From: Coemansia sp. RSA 1804
Lineage: Eukaryota > Kickxellomycota > Kickxellomycetes > Kickxellales > Kickxellaceae
Direction of reading: 5' to 3'
NCBI GenBank assembly: GCA_027578815.1
Contig: JANBTH010000065.1
Span: forward strand, 1 to 41,450
Length of the DNA: 41,450 nt
Made by a program: the position numbers and the translations under genes. The notes under the pieces are model-generated. The model was not told where the DNA came from, did not search any database, and saw only the letters and a list, made by a program, of their open reading frames with translations. Positions 29,401 through 38,390 of this stretch are shown piece after piece. Numbering within the stretch: the stretch's first letter is position 1; each line of letters opens with the position of its first letter.

Positions 29401-30510
29401 AACTCTGCATGTCTTGTTTTTGTATTTTCGTATTCGGACTGTGCCTTTTCGAACTTGGCCTGAGTAGATGCAACTCTCGTCTTGCACTCGTAAAGTCGCT
29501 TTTGGAAAAGAATAGACTTTTGTCTTGTAAGCTCGTTTTCGGTTTTGACGAACTTTACCGCCTCGTTCTTCTTGTCCTCCAGGCTATTCTTTTCCTTCTC
29601 AACGATTTTGGCGCGATGGAGCTTTTCAGAACGAGCTGTGTTCAACTCATCGACTCTCTCCCTGGCCACCTCAATCTTGCTCTTATACGTAGCGGTGCCT
29701 ATTATGTCCTCAAGATACTCAAGAAGGCCCACTTCGCTATCCGTCTGACCCATAGGCTTCATTTGCGAAATGTTTTCAACCTCGCCTTGCAAGATCAAAA
29801 AGCGTTTGTGGTCTAGATCAACGCCCTTGTCACGAAGCAATCCTGTCACTTCTGTATAGGTGCTAACTTTGCCATTGAGCAGATACTTGCTCTGGTTGTT
29901 TAGTCCAGCAGTGCGCGCAACAACAAGCTTGCTATTGGGGATCTTGCTAGATGTTGATCCATCGGCACTATCCACAACCTCTTCAAAATGAACTTCTACG
30001 GCACAGTGCGTAAGACCGCCTGTGTTCTTTGAGGTATGAATCAGCTCGGACAATTTTCCTTGGCGGATCTTGTTCGCACGATACCCAAAGACAAAAAGCA
30101 AAGCGTCAATAACATTGGATTTTCCCGAACCGTTTGGCCCAACAATTGCCGAAAACGACTATTTGAAAAAACACCCCGCATTATGCACAAAGAAATACAC
30201 ATATTAGAATGGTACAAGCGATGAAGTAGATTTTTGCTGATGGAATGTTAAAGGTTCTATGCAAGTCAGAAGATATATCCAATTCATTGCCGTTGGATTA
30301 CACGTCTAAAACACATACCCTATGAAACGGACCGATAACCTGTCTGCCAGAATATGACTTGAAGTTCTCAAGCACCATCTGGGTAATAACTAGGCGCTTA
30401 AAGGTCTGATCTGTGGCTGGCTTTGCTGAAACATGCGCAACGCCTGGGTCCGCAGATATGGCAGTTGCCAAGGTAGCAGCTGACTCTGTAACTTTGTCAA
30501 GAGTAGACAT
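26469..30510 (-). CDS. SMC4: Condensin subunit SMC4, two exons
   Basis: Exons 30319-30510 and 26469-30158 give 1293 residues. The 160-nt intron has a GTATGT donor, a TTCTAAT branch-like site and an AATAG end, and joins GPFHR to SFSAIVGPNGSGKS. The Walker A motif sits at about 71-78; LVITQMVLENFKSY before it and FGYRANKIRQGKLSELIH after it are specific for SMC4. Two long coiled coils flank the hinge at about 577-717 (GIYGRLGSLGSINGKYDVAI to MTGGGNRVARG). The ABC signature LSGGEKTLSS is at about 1189 and Walker B YVMDEIDAALD at about 1214. With Smc2 it forms the ATPase core of condensin, which compacts mitotic chromosomes. An acidic insert near 1000 (VDEDAMTVDDEGSDE) may be a phosphorylation site. 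Length is close to S. pombe Cut3 (1324). Confidence 0.96.
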
Positions 30511-30579
30511 TGTTGCTATTGTAGATTTCTTGAATTGACGCGTAGTGAATATTGAATAAAAATAAGAAAAATAGGCAAT

Positions 30580-30617
30580 AAAAAAAGGAAAGGAAAAGAA
30601 AAGAAAAGAAAAAGAAA
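30580..30617 (-). promoter_or_regulatory. Polypyrimidine tract in the SMC4 leader
   Basis: On the SMC4 sense strand 38 consecutive pyrimidines, mostly CTTTT units, lie 70-107 nt upstream of the ATG. Similar C/T-rich tracts precede URA5, QCR8, SQOR and the coiled-coil gene in this window, as is common near fungal transcription start sites. Confidence 0.45.
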
Positions 30618-30726
30618 TAATGCTTGCCTTCTGTTTGCCGAGTTTTTTATTGTAAATACAGAGGTGTACTGTGATTGGCTCTTCAGGCAAAAGATGGTGG
30701 TGAGGGATTGCAATGGAAAAATCAAA

Positions 30727-32283
30727 TTAAGCCATATGCAGTTCTGGGTTGTCAGAAAGCCCTACAAATACAGCTTCTTCTGGGAGTGCAAACTTCTCTG
30801 CAGGAAAAAGATGGCCAATTGCCTGGATTACACGACGGCGACGGTCCATGGCATTGACTGCATTATCAGATAGCGCCACTGTCTTAATGGGAGTAGACTT
30901 GCGCTTGCGAGATTTCGTTTGGCGATTCCGCTTCAGATAGCTTTGCTCTACTTGCTTGTCCAGTTCATCAATAACCTGCGTATATTCCTGGTTTCCAATA
31001 TGATCCTTGGCTATTGGAAGAAGCCGCTCCTTGCGAAGCTTGTTCACTCGCACCTGGTCACGCAGTTGCCGCTGCAAGGACCTGATGGCAGCAGACACTT
31101 CATCGTCCTCGCGGTTGTCCCAGTTGACATCTTGTTCGTCCAGAATCCCAATATACTGAAGCTCACGTTTGAGGCGGTCTTCCAGTGACACGCTTTCGCT
31201 GTCCGGAGGAAGCAGGCGTGGGTCAGCATCCCCTAAATCGCTCAAATCGCTGTCTGACTTGTATTCTACATTTCTTGATTCATTGATCCCAAGCCCATCT
31301 AACTCTTTCTTTACTATACCGCCGTTATCGCTGTTGTGCAAAAGCTGTTCGGCCACTAGCGCGGATATAATGCGCTCCGTAAGGGGCGCTAGTCGTGCTG
31401 CGTTCAATGATAGATCTGAATCCGACAAATCCGCGCCACCGGCAGAAACATATGAATTATGCTTTCCACGTGTCTCAGCGGCTGTAAGGTATTTTGCCGC
31501 GTGCCGTGTTTTGCTGCTGTGCATGTGGTCTGGAAAATGCGCTACCTCTTCCTCTGCCCATAGATGAGCATAAAATCTGCCTAGCCTTGGTACAACGTAC
31601 GACTCTTGGTTGTCTGACCTGTCCTCCAAATATAGAATGTCGTCATCGCCAATAGTCCTAAAGTAGGGTTCGAGCGAGCTCCAGAATGTTTGGATTTGCA
31701 CCTGATTTGTAATCTTTACCCGTGAAAAATCATCTTGTACGGGTGTGCCTGAACTGTGCTTTGCTTTCTGGGGCTGCGAGGCCGGCAATTTTTCATGACT
31801 GCTCTTCTGAAAGTGTTTTCCTTCCATGCTCGGTTTGCTACTGTTGTTCCCGCTATTAGGCCCATGTACTGTGGTCCCACCACGTATGCTGCTGGTTTTT
31901 GTCGAGCTCTCACTGTCAGACCCTCCAGCCTTACTTCCAGCCGATGTATTGGACCTTATGCGTTTACTGATAGGATGGTCCGCACTTGGAGTTGCTGTGC
32001 CTGCCACCATCACTTCTGAATGCAGCACCTCATTATTCCGTTTTTTGCTAGAGTGACCGTCCAAGACAGTTTCTATTCTTGGCTTTGCATGCGTCTGTCT
32101 GTCCTGTAGTTGCCTTGACCGCACGGCTGCCCGTGTTGAAATAAGCTCAAGCTCTTCTTGTAACTGGCGTAATTCGCCCGTTGACGGCGGTTTCCGGCTA
32201 CCCGTCTCATGTAAGTACACAAATTGTGACACGATCGACGATTTCTGTAACCCGCTTGTTGAGATGTGAGGATAGGCCGACAT
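30727..32283 (-). CDS. ADA3: SAGA/ADA histone acetyltransferase subunit Ada3 (Ngg1)
   Basis: The product has 518 residues from the first ATG of the frame (32281-32283). The middle is Ser-rich and disordered. The Ada3 C-terminal domain is clear at about 364-455: LEDRLKRELQYIGILDEQDVNWDN, then REDDEVSAAIRSLQRQL, VNKLRKERLL, and EYTQVIDELDKQVEQSYLKRNR followed by a basic patch. Ada3 links Gcn5 and Ada2 in the HAT module of SAGA and ADA complexes and acts in the nucleus. An N-terminal helical segment (GELRQLQEELELISTRAAVRSRQL) also fits the family. It is divergent from the Myb gene across 321 bp and sits upstream of SMC4 on the same strand with 216 bp between. Confidence 0.92.
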   Translation of the reverse strand: MSAYPHISTSGLQKSSIVSQFVYLHETGSRKPPSTGELRQLQEELELISTRAAVRSRQLQDRQTHAKPRIETVLDGHSSKKRNNEVLHSEVMVAGTATPSADHPISKRIRSNTSAGSKAGGSDSESSTKTSSIRGGTTVHGPNSGNNSSKPSMEGKHFQKSSHEKLPASQPQKAKHSSGTPVQDDFSRVKITNQVQIQTFWSSLEPYFRTIGDDDILYLEDRSDNQESYVVPRLGRFYAHLWAEEEVAHFPDHMHSSKTRHAAKYLTAAETRGKHNSYVSAGGADLSDSDLSLNAARLAPLTERIISALVAEQLLHNSDNGGIVKKELDGLGINESRNVEYKSDSDLSDLGDADPRLLPPDSESVSLEDRLKRELQYIGILDEQDVNWDNREDDEVSAAIRSLQRQLRDQVRVNKLRKERLLPIAKDHIGNQEYTQVIDELDKQVEQSYLKRNRQTKSRKRKSTPIKTVALSDNAVNAMDRRRRVIQAIGHLFPAEKFALPEEAVFVGLSDNPELHMA

Positions 32284-32604
32284 TTTTACTCTTCGTCCCA
32301 GTGTGTCCAAAAAGGGAACTGTGTGACAAAACACTGGTGCTAGCTATTTAAAGAAATGGCAAATAGACAAATTTACAACTTTAACGAACACTAAAAAGCG
32401 GGAAATAGAGGCAAGGATAAAAAGTGTTTTTCTTTATCTGGATGGAGATTATAGAAGGGCTAAAAGCATGCAAAAAAGCCATTATAATGACCTCCCATAA
32501 CTAATAACCAATTGCTCTTGTAACCACCCAATTGGCGACTTGTTCTCTGTTCCGTATTTTTTCCAAACAATGAGATCCGTATATTGTTATTTAAAGATCT
32601 ACAC
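32284..32604. promoter_or_regulatory. Divergent Ada3/Myb promoter with CCAAT words
   Basis: A CCAAT word lies at 32508-32512 and a perfect palindrome CCAATTGG at 32528-32535, so CCAAT is present on both strands within 25 bp. This could bind the HAP/NF-Y complex; the match is short and only suggestive. No coding frame is supported here. Confidence 0.35.
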
Positions 32605-33993
32605 ATGTACAGTTATCAGAGCTTAGCAGCATATGGCTGCCAATGCTACAATACGAATACGGTATTTAAAAACTTTGCGTTTCTAGCACAGAAATTACGG
32701 CTTCATACGTCGTCAGCACTAAGGCACCAGAGGCACAGGTGGACAGAGGAAGAGGATAGGGTCATTGTACAGGTCGTGCGCGAAAAGGGAAATGTGTGGA
32801 GGGAAATTGCAGATAGGCTTGGGATTAAAGGCAGCTCGCTGAAGGTGAAACGTCGCTGGGAGACCATTCAACCGAAATGCAAGAGTTCTTGGATTAAAGG
32901 CGAGGATGAGGATCTTGAGCGGGCAGTCAATAAATATGTTGCCGAATATGGTGGGATCCTTGGTGAGCGAGGTTCGTGGAAAGCAATAGCAAATATGCTG
33001 AAAACAGACAGAACACCACGACAGTGTTTTACTCGTTGGAACAAATCACTTTTGCCCCGCCAGGGCGTTGCAATGGCTTTCACGCGGTTTGAGAATGTAC
33101 GCGGATGGAAGTGGAGGGAATGCGAGACCGCTCGTCTCTACACTGCGATCGCATCAGTGACAAGTACTGCAGGGTCAGACAAAGAAGTTGAAAGGGCAGA
33201 GTGCGACGAGCCCTGGTTACTGAAGATGCATGAAACAGAAGCCAGACTTACTCCACAATATTGGGTGTACGTCGCTAGTAAGGTAGGCACGCGCTCAGCA
33301 AGCCAGTGTATGGCTAGATGGAAGTGGATAAAGGATAGTATAAAAAGCCCCAACATGGAGTTGAGTGAAGTTAAGCATCTGATTCAGCTTGTAAAGATGC
33401 ACGGAACACAATGGTCGTTCCTCAGTAGCAAGTATTTTCCGAATAGAGAGCCCCGTGAGCTAATGTACATGTACGGACTTTGGAAGCGAGCAGAAAGTGA
33501 ACTTGGGACGGGGTTTATAGACATCAATCCACTCTCCATGCTGCGAGAGCTTAAAGGGATACGCGCACTACGTCATACTGGCGAGGATGGGAACTATAAT
33601 CCAAATGGCGAACCGATCATGGTATCTGTGAGCAATAAGCCTTCTATATTTACACCCTACTATCTCGCTCTTCGAAATGCCTCCAAGCTAAAAATAAAGA
33701 AAAGCATTTGCAGTCATGGTGGAGGAGGTATAAGTAGGGCACAAAGACGTGGGACACCACCTCCAGATATCATTGAAAGGTTATTCAAGGCCATCAGTGA
33801 ACACAAGAACGACTGGGTCAGTATATCGCGAGATGTAGGGGTTTCTATAAAACAATGTCGCCGATATGCACAAGTTCTGGGTTCAAGCATGGCGAGTATA
33901 AGGGAGGCGACTACTAATTTAGAGCTAGACAGGCTTTTGGAAAGATCCAAGCATTCGACATACACTCCCAACAAGCGAGACAGTTCTAGTTAA
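32605..33993 (+). CDS. Multi-repeat Myb/SANT protein with basic N-terminus
   Basis: The 462-residue protein carries several Myb/SANT repeats. Repeat 1 spans about 44-88 (RWTEEEDRVI, W65, RRWETI), repeat 2 about 96-148 (WIKGEDEDL, W125, RQCFTRWNKSL), repeat 3 is stretched or degenerate (about 168-245, ending SASQCMARWKWI), repeat 4 about 250-295, and a further SANT-like unit lies near the C-terminus (PDIIERLFKAISEHKNDWVSI to KQCRRY). Repeats in tandem predict sequence-specific DNA binding, as in Myb or SNAPC4/Reb1-like proteins; no ortholog is claimed. The first 47 residues contain no Asp or Glu but several Arg/Lys and hydroxylated residues (FKNFAFLAQKLRLHTSSALRH), like a mitochondrial presequence. 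The start is the first ATG in the frame. It converges on TFIP11 with 89 bp between stops. Confidence 0.82.
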   Translation: MYSYQSLAAYGCQCYNTNTVFKNFAFLAQKLRLHTSSALRHQRHRWTEEEDRVIVQVVREKGNVWREIADRLGIKGSSLKVKRRWETIQPKCKSSWIKGEDEDLERAVNKYVAEYGGILGERGSWKAIANMLKTDRTPRQCFTRWNKSLLPRQGVAMAFTRFENVRGWKWRECETARLYTAIASVTSTAGSDKEVERAECDEPWLLKMHETEARLTPQYWVYVASKVGTRSASQCMARWKWIKDSIKSPNMELSEVKHLIQLVKMHGTQWSFLSSKYFPNREPRELMYMYGLWKRAESELGTGFIDINPLSMLRELKGIRALRHTGEDGNYNPNGEPIMVSVSNKPSIFTPYYLALRNASKLKIKKSICSHGGGGISRAQRRGTPPPDIIERLFKAISEHKNDWVSISRDVGVSIKQCRRYAQVLGSSMASIREATTNLELDRLLERSKHSTYTPNKRDSSS

Positions 33994-34082
33994 GCCTATT
34001 CTGTCTACTGTAATCGTATAGTAATGCAAGTGCTGTATTTTTGGTTTGAAATCCTTAGGTAAAAAACAATTTATGAGTGCTA

Positions 34083-36383
34083 TTATGACAATGCCATTCC
34101 ATGAGCCATGTAAACAAGCCCCTTTTTGAACTCGTTTTCCATGTCCAGATGTGTAAAAATCTGATCAGGATACATTTGCTTCCATTGCCAGTACCAGTCA
34201 GCAATCTCTCCGTAGTTTGCGTTTGGTTGTAAAAGCCATGTCCACAGATAATCAAGAAATTTCGACATGACGCATCTTTTTGTTACTGAGAACCACACAT
34301 CAAACGGCAAAACGTCATACCATGCAATTAGCGACCTGAATGCCCAGGTGGTTTGTTTTTGAGCATTAAACCAAAAGTTGCTTTCCAGCATAGATGCTAG
34401 CCGACTAGCAACCTTTGTGCTCAGTCTGTAAAGCTCCTTGCCTTGAAGAACTTGAAACCAGGGTAGCACCAAAGCAATAATATCGCTATTACTTTGTTTT
34501 GAGGGCTCCCACAGCTCCAGCGCCGCGCACAACTTGCGACGGATGCTCAGCAGCAGCTCTGCTTGTTCAGATATAAATGGTAGCCAAGGAATAATCGCGC
34601 GATCTACTCGTAATGGTACCAGTGCTGAATGTGCGGAGCTAGCCTCGGCATGATTGTTTAAGAAGCGATTGTATTTGGTCATAGCTGCACGTGTGTTGAT
34701 ATTTTCTACAAATCGTTGCAGTACCGACCCAATATCGCAGGAGATTGTAATAACGTTAACCTTTGGTAGAACTTCAAGAAGGTAACCGAGACTGTCTGAA
34801 AGTGGATCCCACTCTGTGAAAATAAACCTCTTTAAACGAGGAATGACTGTGCAGTTAAGCAAAGACTCAAATGGTGTCATTTCTCTAGCTTCTGGATTAC
34901 CGTCGTTTGTGGATGTATATATTCGCAGTGCCATCAATATATTGGCCAGCATTTCTATGTGCTTGAATGGTGTCCAGACATCCAGCATACAGTTTAAATT
35001 GCTATACATTGCATCTGTAACCACCTGCTCAAGCTGAAGCTCGCGCCAGGCGTCGAACCCGAAATCTCCATTCTCCGTGTTTCGAGCAACATCGTGCAGG
35101 TTGTGAAAGGAAGTGTAAAGGTTTTCCATACCCTCAACTGTGTTCTCTGCGCTACCGGTCGTTACAGATCCCGCCTCTTCATGAACGGCCTTTATAGCAT
35201 CCTTAATCCTTAAAAGACATTCAACTCTCTTCCGCCTTTTGACTATATCTGAAGACAAACGCTCGATATTCTTGTAAAGAATGTACTTCTTTTTTTCTTC
35301 AAAAGCTCTATCGTGTTTTGTCTGCTCCAGTCTACTAAATGAAAGATCAAGGCCAAGGTGGGCATCCCTTACTAGCTGTTCGTTTTCGCTCAAAGGAAGC
35401 CTTTTTGCGACTAGTTCCGCAAGCGATCCTGCTTGAGTATTTGTTGCCATGTCAACAAATACTTCTTTCATTTTGGCATCTGCACGCTGCTGTAGCTCTT
35501 GCAAGGTTTTGTATTCAATATTTGTGCGCTGGAAAGCCGACTTCATGGCAGTGGATTTCAAAGTTGCTGCTCTTGAACCCTCTTCAGGCCTTGGTTCTTT
35601 TTCTCGCTTACTTCTAGTTCCCGGTGCTGCTGCTGCTATGTGATCATGTCCAGAAGGACGCTCGCTTCCACTATAGCTGATTCCTTCGCCTGCACGACGT
35701 AATACTACCTGAACAGGCTCGACACGGCCCTCACCATGCTTGCCGAGGCCTTCGCCAGCTTTGTATCCCATCTTTGCCATCATATTCCAAACGGTGCTGT
35801 TAGTGAATTTCCCAAATTCTTTGCTGAGATGCTGTTGTGTGGGTTTTGTTGAGACATGCCCAACAGTCCTGTTTACCCCGAAACGAAGTTGTCCACGCTG
35901 CTCCATGTTGTTTATATCGGAATTATCTGATGAAAAATCGTCTACATCGCTGCTGTCCTTAGAAGACGAGCCCGTACCAGATTCACTGTTATCATCAAAT
36001 GAACCGGTGTCTATAACACCGCCTTCCATATTTGGTCTGTCGGGGATTGGTCTAGCAGGATGAAATTGATTAATTACTTTTGGTAACTCATCAGTTTTCG
36101 ACTGCGCGCCCTCGTGCTTATCATCACCACTGGTAGTACTGGGCGATGCTGACACAAACGCTGTTGGCTTCAGTGCGCTTGAAACAAAATCTGCGGTGCT
36201 CATACGACCATAATTCTGCTCATTTACACTATATTCATCATCTGAATCACCCCAAACACCAAGCATTTGCTTGTCCTTTGACTGAGCAATCTGTCTTCTC
36301 ATCGTGTGCTGTTCTTGGTCGCTGTTGATGCCGTCTTCGTCCGAGCTATCGGAAACTCCAAGACCAGGTCGGTATTGGTCCAT
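34083..36383 (-). CDS. TFIP11: G-patch splicing factor TFIP11/Ntr1 (Spp382)
   Basis: The 766-residue protein has a TIP N-terminal region with the conserved LGVWGDSDDE block (41-50), an acidic Ser-rich linker, a G-patch at about 194-238 (MMAKMGYKAGEGLGKHGEGRVEPV) and a long GCFC-type helical domain. The latter includes LWEPS, IALVLPWFQVLQGKELYRLSTKVASRL and a Trp-rich end (DYLWTWLLQ, ADWYWQWKQMYP). Members activate the DEAH helicase Prp43/DHX15 to disassemble the spliceosome after splicing. The product is shorter than human TFIP11 (837) but longer than yeast Spp382 (708). The C-terminal tail ends soon after the Trp-rich motif and is shorter than in animals. The ATG at 36381-36383 gives MDQYRPGLGVSDSSDEDG, as expected for an acidic start. 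Confidence 0.92.
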   Translation of the reverse strand: MDQYRPGLGVSDSSDEDGINSDQEQHTMRRQIAQSKDKQMLGVWGDSDDEYSVNEQNYGRMSTADFVSSALKPTAFVSASPSTTSGDDKHEGAQSKTDELPKVINQFHPARPIPDRPNMEGGVIDTGSFDDNSESGTGSSSKDSSDVDDFSSDNSDINNMEQRGQLRFGVNRTVGHVSTKPTQQHLSKEFGKFTNSTVWNMMAKMGYKAGEGLGKHGEGRVEPVQVVLRRAGEGISYSGSERPSGHDHIAAAAPGTRSKREKEPRPEEGSRAATLKSTAMKSAFQRTNIEYKTLQELQQRADAKMKEVFVDMATNTQAGSLAELVAKRLPLSENEQLVRDAHLGLDLSFSRLEQTKHDRAFEEKKKYILYKNIERLSSDIVKRRKRVECLLRIKDAIKAVHEEAGSVTTGSAENTVEGMENLYTSFHNLHDVARNTENGDFGFDAWRELQLEQVVTDAMYSNLNCMLDVWTPFKHIEMLANILMALRIYTSTNDGNPEAREMTPFESLLNCTVIPRLKRFIFTEWDPLSDSLGYLLEVLPKVNVITISCDIGSVLQRFVENINTRAAMTKYNRFLNNHAEASSAHSALVPLRVDRAIIPWLPFISEQAELLLSIRRKLCAALELWEPSKQSNSDIIALVLPWFQVLQGKELYRLSTKVASRLASMLESNFWFNAQKQTTWAFRSLIAWYDVLPFDVWFSVTKRCVMSKFLDYLWTWLLQPNANYGEIADWYWQWKQMYPDQIFTHLDMENEFKKGLVYMAHGMALS

Positions 36384-36732
36384 TTTTCTTGCTTTTTCCT
36401 ACGTTTTCCGCTTTTCTGTTTTGTAGTTTCGACAAGCTGCTAGTCAATGAATATAATACTACTAAAAATCCTCCAGCCCAAATAGAATGATATTGCTATG
36501 TGAATTATCCCTACTTTGAATGTAAATAAAAAAATTCCAAAAAACGTAACACTTACCACGTATGGGTATAGATCATGTGGAGTCAGTGATGCGGTTTTTT
36601 ATTTAGATTCAAAGGCAATTTTACTATTGTAAAATTCTACTCAAGACGTTTTCATTTTTATTTATTATTTGGAAGAGGTCTATTGCCCAGATCGAAAGGA
36701 TAAAGACAGCAAGAGCAACTGCCGTGTCATCC
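36384..36732. other. TFIP11 promoter and SQOR 3' region
   Basis: This 349-bp AT-rich stretch between two minus-strand genes contains no protein-like frame. It includes the 5' leader of TFIP11 on its left edge and the 3' end of SQOR on its right. Confidence 0.45.
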
Positions 36733-38058
36733 TTAGTTCATGCTCATTGGATTTGCAACCTTGCGGATTGATGACGGGCCACCCCAGGTGCCCTTCAGCA
36801 TCGACTTCCAGTAAATCTCGGGAAGAAGGTCGGCAGTCAACCAATAGGAGAATGCGTGTTCGTTTGCCTGGTTGAAGAAAAACGTCTCGTGCGGAGAACC
36901 AGTATAGCCAGAGAATTCGGCAAGAACAAGCTTGTGCTTTCCAGTGACAAGGGGGCAGGAGGTGTAGCCGTCATACTGTGCAGCAGGCACCTTGTTGCCT
37001 TTGATTTGGTTAAGCAGATTCAGCTTGAGCACGGAGGATTGGGCAGCCGCTGCCGCAGCTGTTTTGGATGTTGGAAGCGAAGAACAGTCGCCCAGCGAGT
37101 ATATGTTGGAGTATCTGCTGTGCTGCAGGGTGTACTGATCCACATCAACAAAGCCGGCAGCATTAGCAATCTTGCTGTTTTTTATAAAGTCAAAAGGCTT
37201 CATCGGCGGCGTCACGTGCAGAAATTCATACGGAACAGAGACTGTTTCGCCAGCCTTTGGTCCCGAGCCAAGAACCTTGAAGGTAGCCTTTTTCGCAGCA
37301 CCGTCGACCTCTACAAGATCATGGAACAGATTGACATTGATGTCACGGCTCTTTGCAACGGCGTTCATGGCATCGGCGTACTTGTCGACTGCAAAAATCT
37401 TACCAAGTGCGGTATAGTAGTTGATAGTGACATTGTCACGGATTCCTTTTCCGCGGAACAGTTCGTCTGCGAGATACGCAATCTTCTGGGGAGCGCCGGC
37501 ACATTTGATTGGAGTGGCGGGCATTGTGAAAAGTGCGTTGCCGCCCCTAACGTCCTGAAGAAACTCATAGGTCTTTTGCACATACTTGGGCGAGTAATTG
37601 CTGGCGACACCGTTCTTTCCGATAGTCTCCTTTAGTCCCTTGATTCCGCCAAAGTTGAGCTCAATGCCTGCAGCAACAATAAGATACTCATATGAGACCT
37701 TGGATCCATCAGCCAGAGTAACGGTGTTGGCTTCGGGGTCAATGTCGGCAGCCGCCTGGTCAATCCACTGTGCCTCGGGCGGAACAACTTCGCTTGTTGG
37801 GCGATGCGTGTCTTTAAAGTCCTTGAGGCCGCCGCCAACAAAGGTAAAAAGAGGCTGCTGGTAGTGGATCCTTGACGGCTCGATGACAGCCACCTCGCCC
37901 TTGCCAAGCTTCTGGGAAAGCGTCGATGATACAGCCAGACCAGCGGCCCCACCACCAACAACCACAAGCTTGTACGACGATGGTGCAGCAGAGGTGGACA
38001 TTAGACGTGTCCAAGCATTGCGTGAGGCGGCGTTAGTTGCGAACTTTGATGCAAGCAT
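36733..38058 (-). CDS. SQOR: Mitochondrial sulfide:quinone oxidoreductase
   Basis: The 441-residue flavoprotein starts with a presequence (MLASKFATNAASRNAWTRLM, STSAAPSS) and then the FAD dinucleotide site KLVVVGGGAAGLAVSS at about 30-45. The second FAD-contact segment is YSLGDCSSLPTSKTAAAAA (320-338). The two redox cysteines of the eukaryotic type-II enzyme are visible as C186 in PIKCAGAPQK and C368 in YTSCPLVTG. It oxidises sulfide and passes electrons to ubiquinone in the inner mitochondrial membrane, as S. pombe Hmt2 and human SQOR do. Budding yeast lacks it. The frame is open for 60 codons upstream, but that segment is poly-Phe/Leu from a pyrimidine-rich leader; the ATG at 38056-38058 gives a proper presequence. 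Confidence 0.94.
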   Translation of the reverse strand: MLASKFATNAASRNAWTRLMSTSAAPSSYKLVVVGGGAAGLAVSSTLSQKLGKGEVAVIEPSRIHYQQPLFTFVGGGLKDFKDTHRPTSEVVPPEAQWIDQAAADIDPEANTVTLADGSKVSYEYLIVAAGIELNFGGIKGLKETIGKNGVASNYSPKYVQKTYEFLQDVRGGNALFTMPATPIKCAGAPQKIAYLADELFRGKGIRDNVTINYYTALGKIFAVDKYADAMNAVAKSRDINVNLFHDLVEVDGAAKKATFKVLGSGPKAGETVSVPYEFLHVTPPMKPFDFIKNSKIANAAGFVDVDQYTLQHSRYSNIYSLGDCSSLPTSKTAAAAAAQSSVLKLNLLNQIKGNKVPAAQYDGYTSCPLVTGKHKLVLAEFSGYTGSPHETFFFNQANEHAFSYWLTADLLPEIYWKSMLKGTWGGPSSIRKVANPMSMN

Positions 38059-38390
38059 GATGGCAAAGAGGTGGCAACTCGATATATCTGTGTAGGCGTA
38101 GAATGGCTTTAACAATACTATATAAGGTTTTACAGACAAGAGGAGAAAAAAAAACAAAAGCAAAAAGAAAAGAAAAGACAAATTATTGGGGAAGAGGATG
38201 AGATGCAATGTAACCATCTCAATCAAGCAGTCAATCACATTCGAGAAATATCGCGCAACCCGCTGAAAGATAAGGAAATAGATTTTAAATTCTCTAGACT
38301 CTCAAGGGAATTATGCACTTCCAAATAGCACGCTATCTCTTCAAGAGGGGCGATGGCTTGCTTGTAAAGACCAATTCAACTAATTGGTAG
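38059..38390. other. SQOR promoter and coiled-coil gene 3' end
   Basis: The 332-bp interval holds the SQOR leader, including a purine-rich plus-strand tract at about 38138-38178 (pyrimidine-rich on the SQOR sense strand, 80-120 nt upstream of its ATG), and a small inverted repeat at 38370-38388. No gene is seen. Confidence 0.45.
38370..38388. repeat. 7-bp inverted repeat next to a stop codon
   Basis: ACCAATT (38370-38376) and AATTGGT (38382-38388) pair perfectly across a 5-nt loop. It lies 2 nt beyond the stop codon of the coiled-coil gene. It may be a small RNA hairpin, a CCAAT pair, or chance. Confidence 0.4.
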
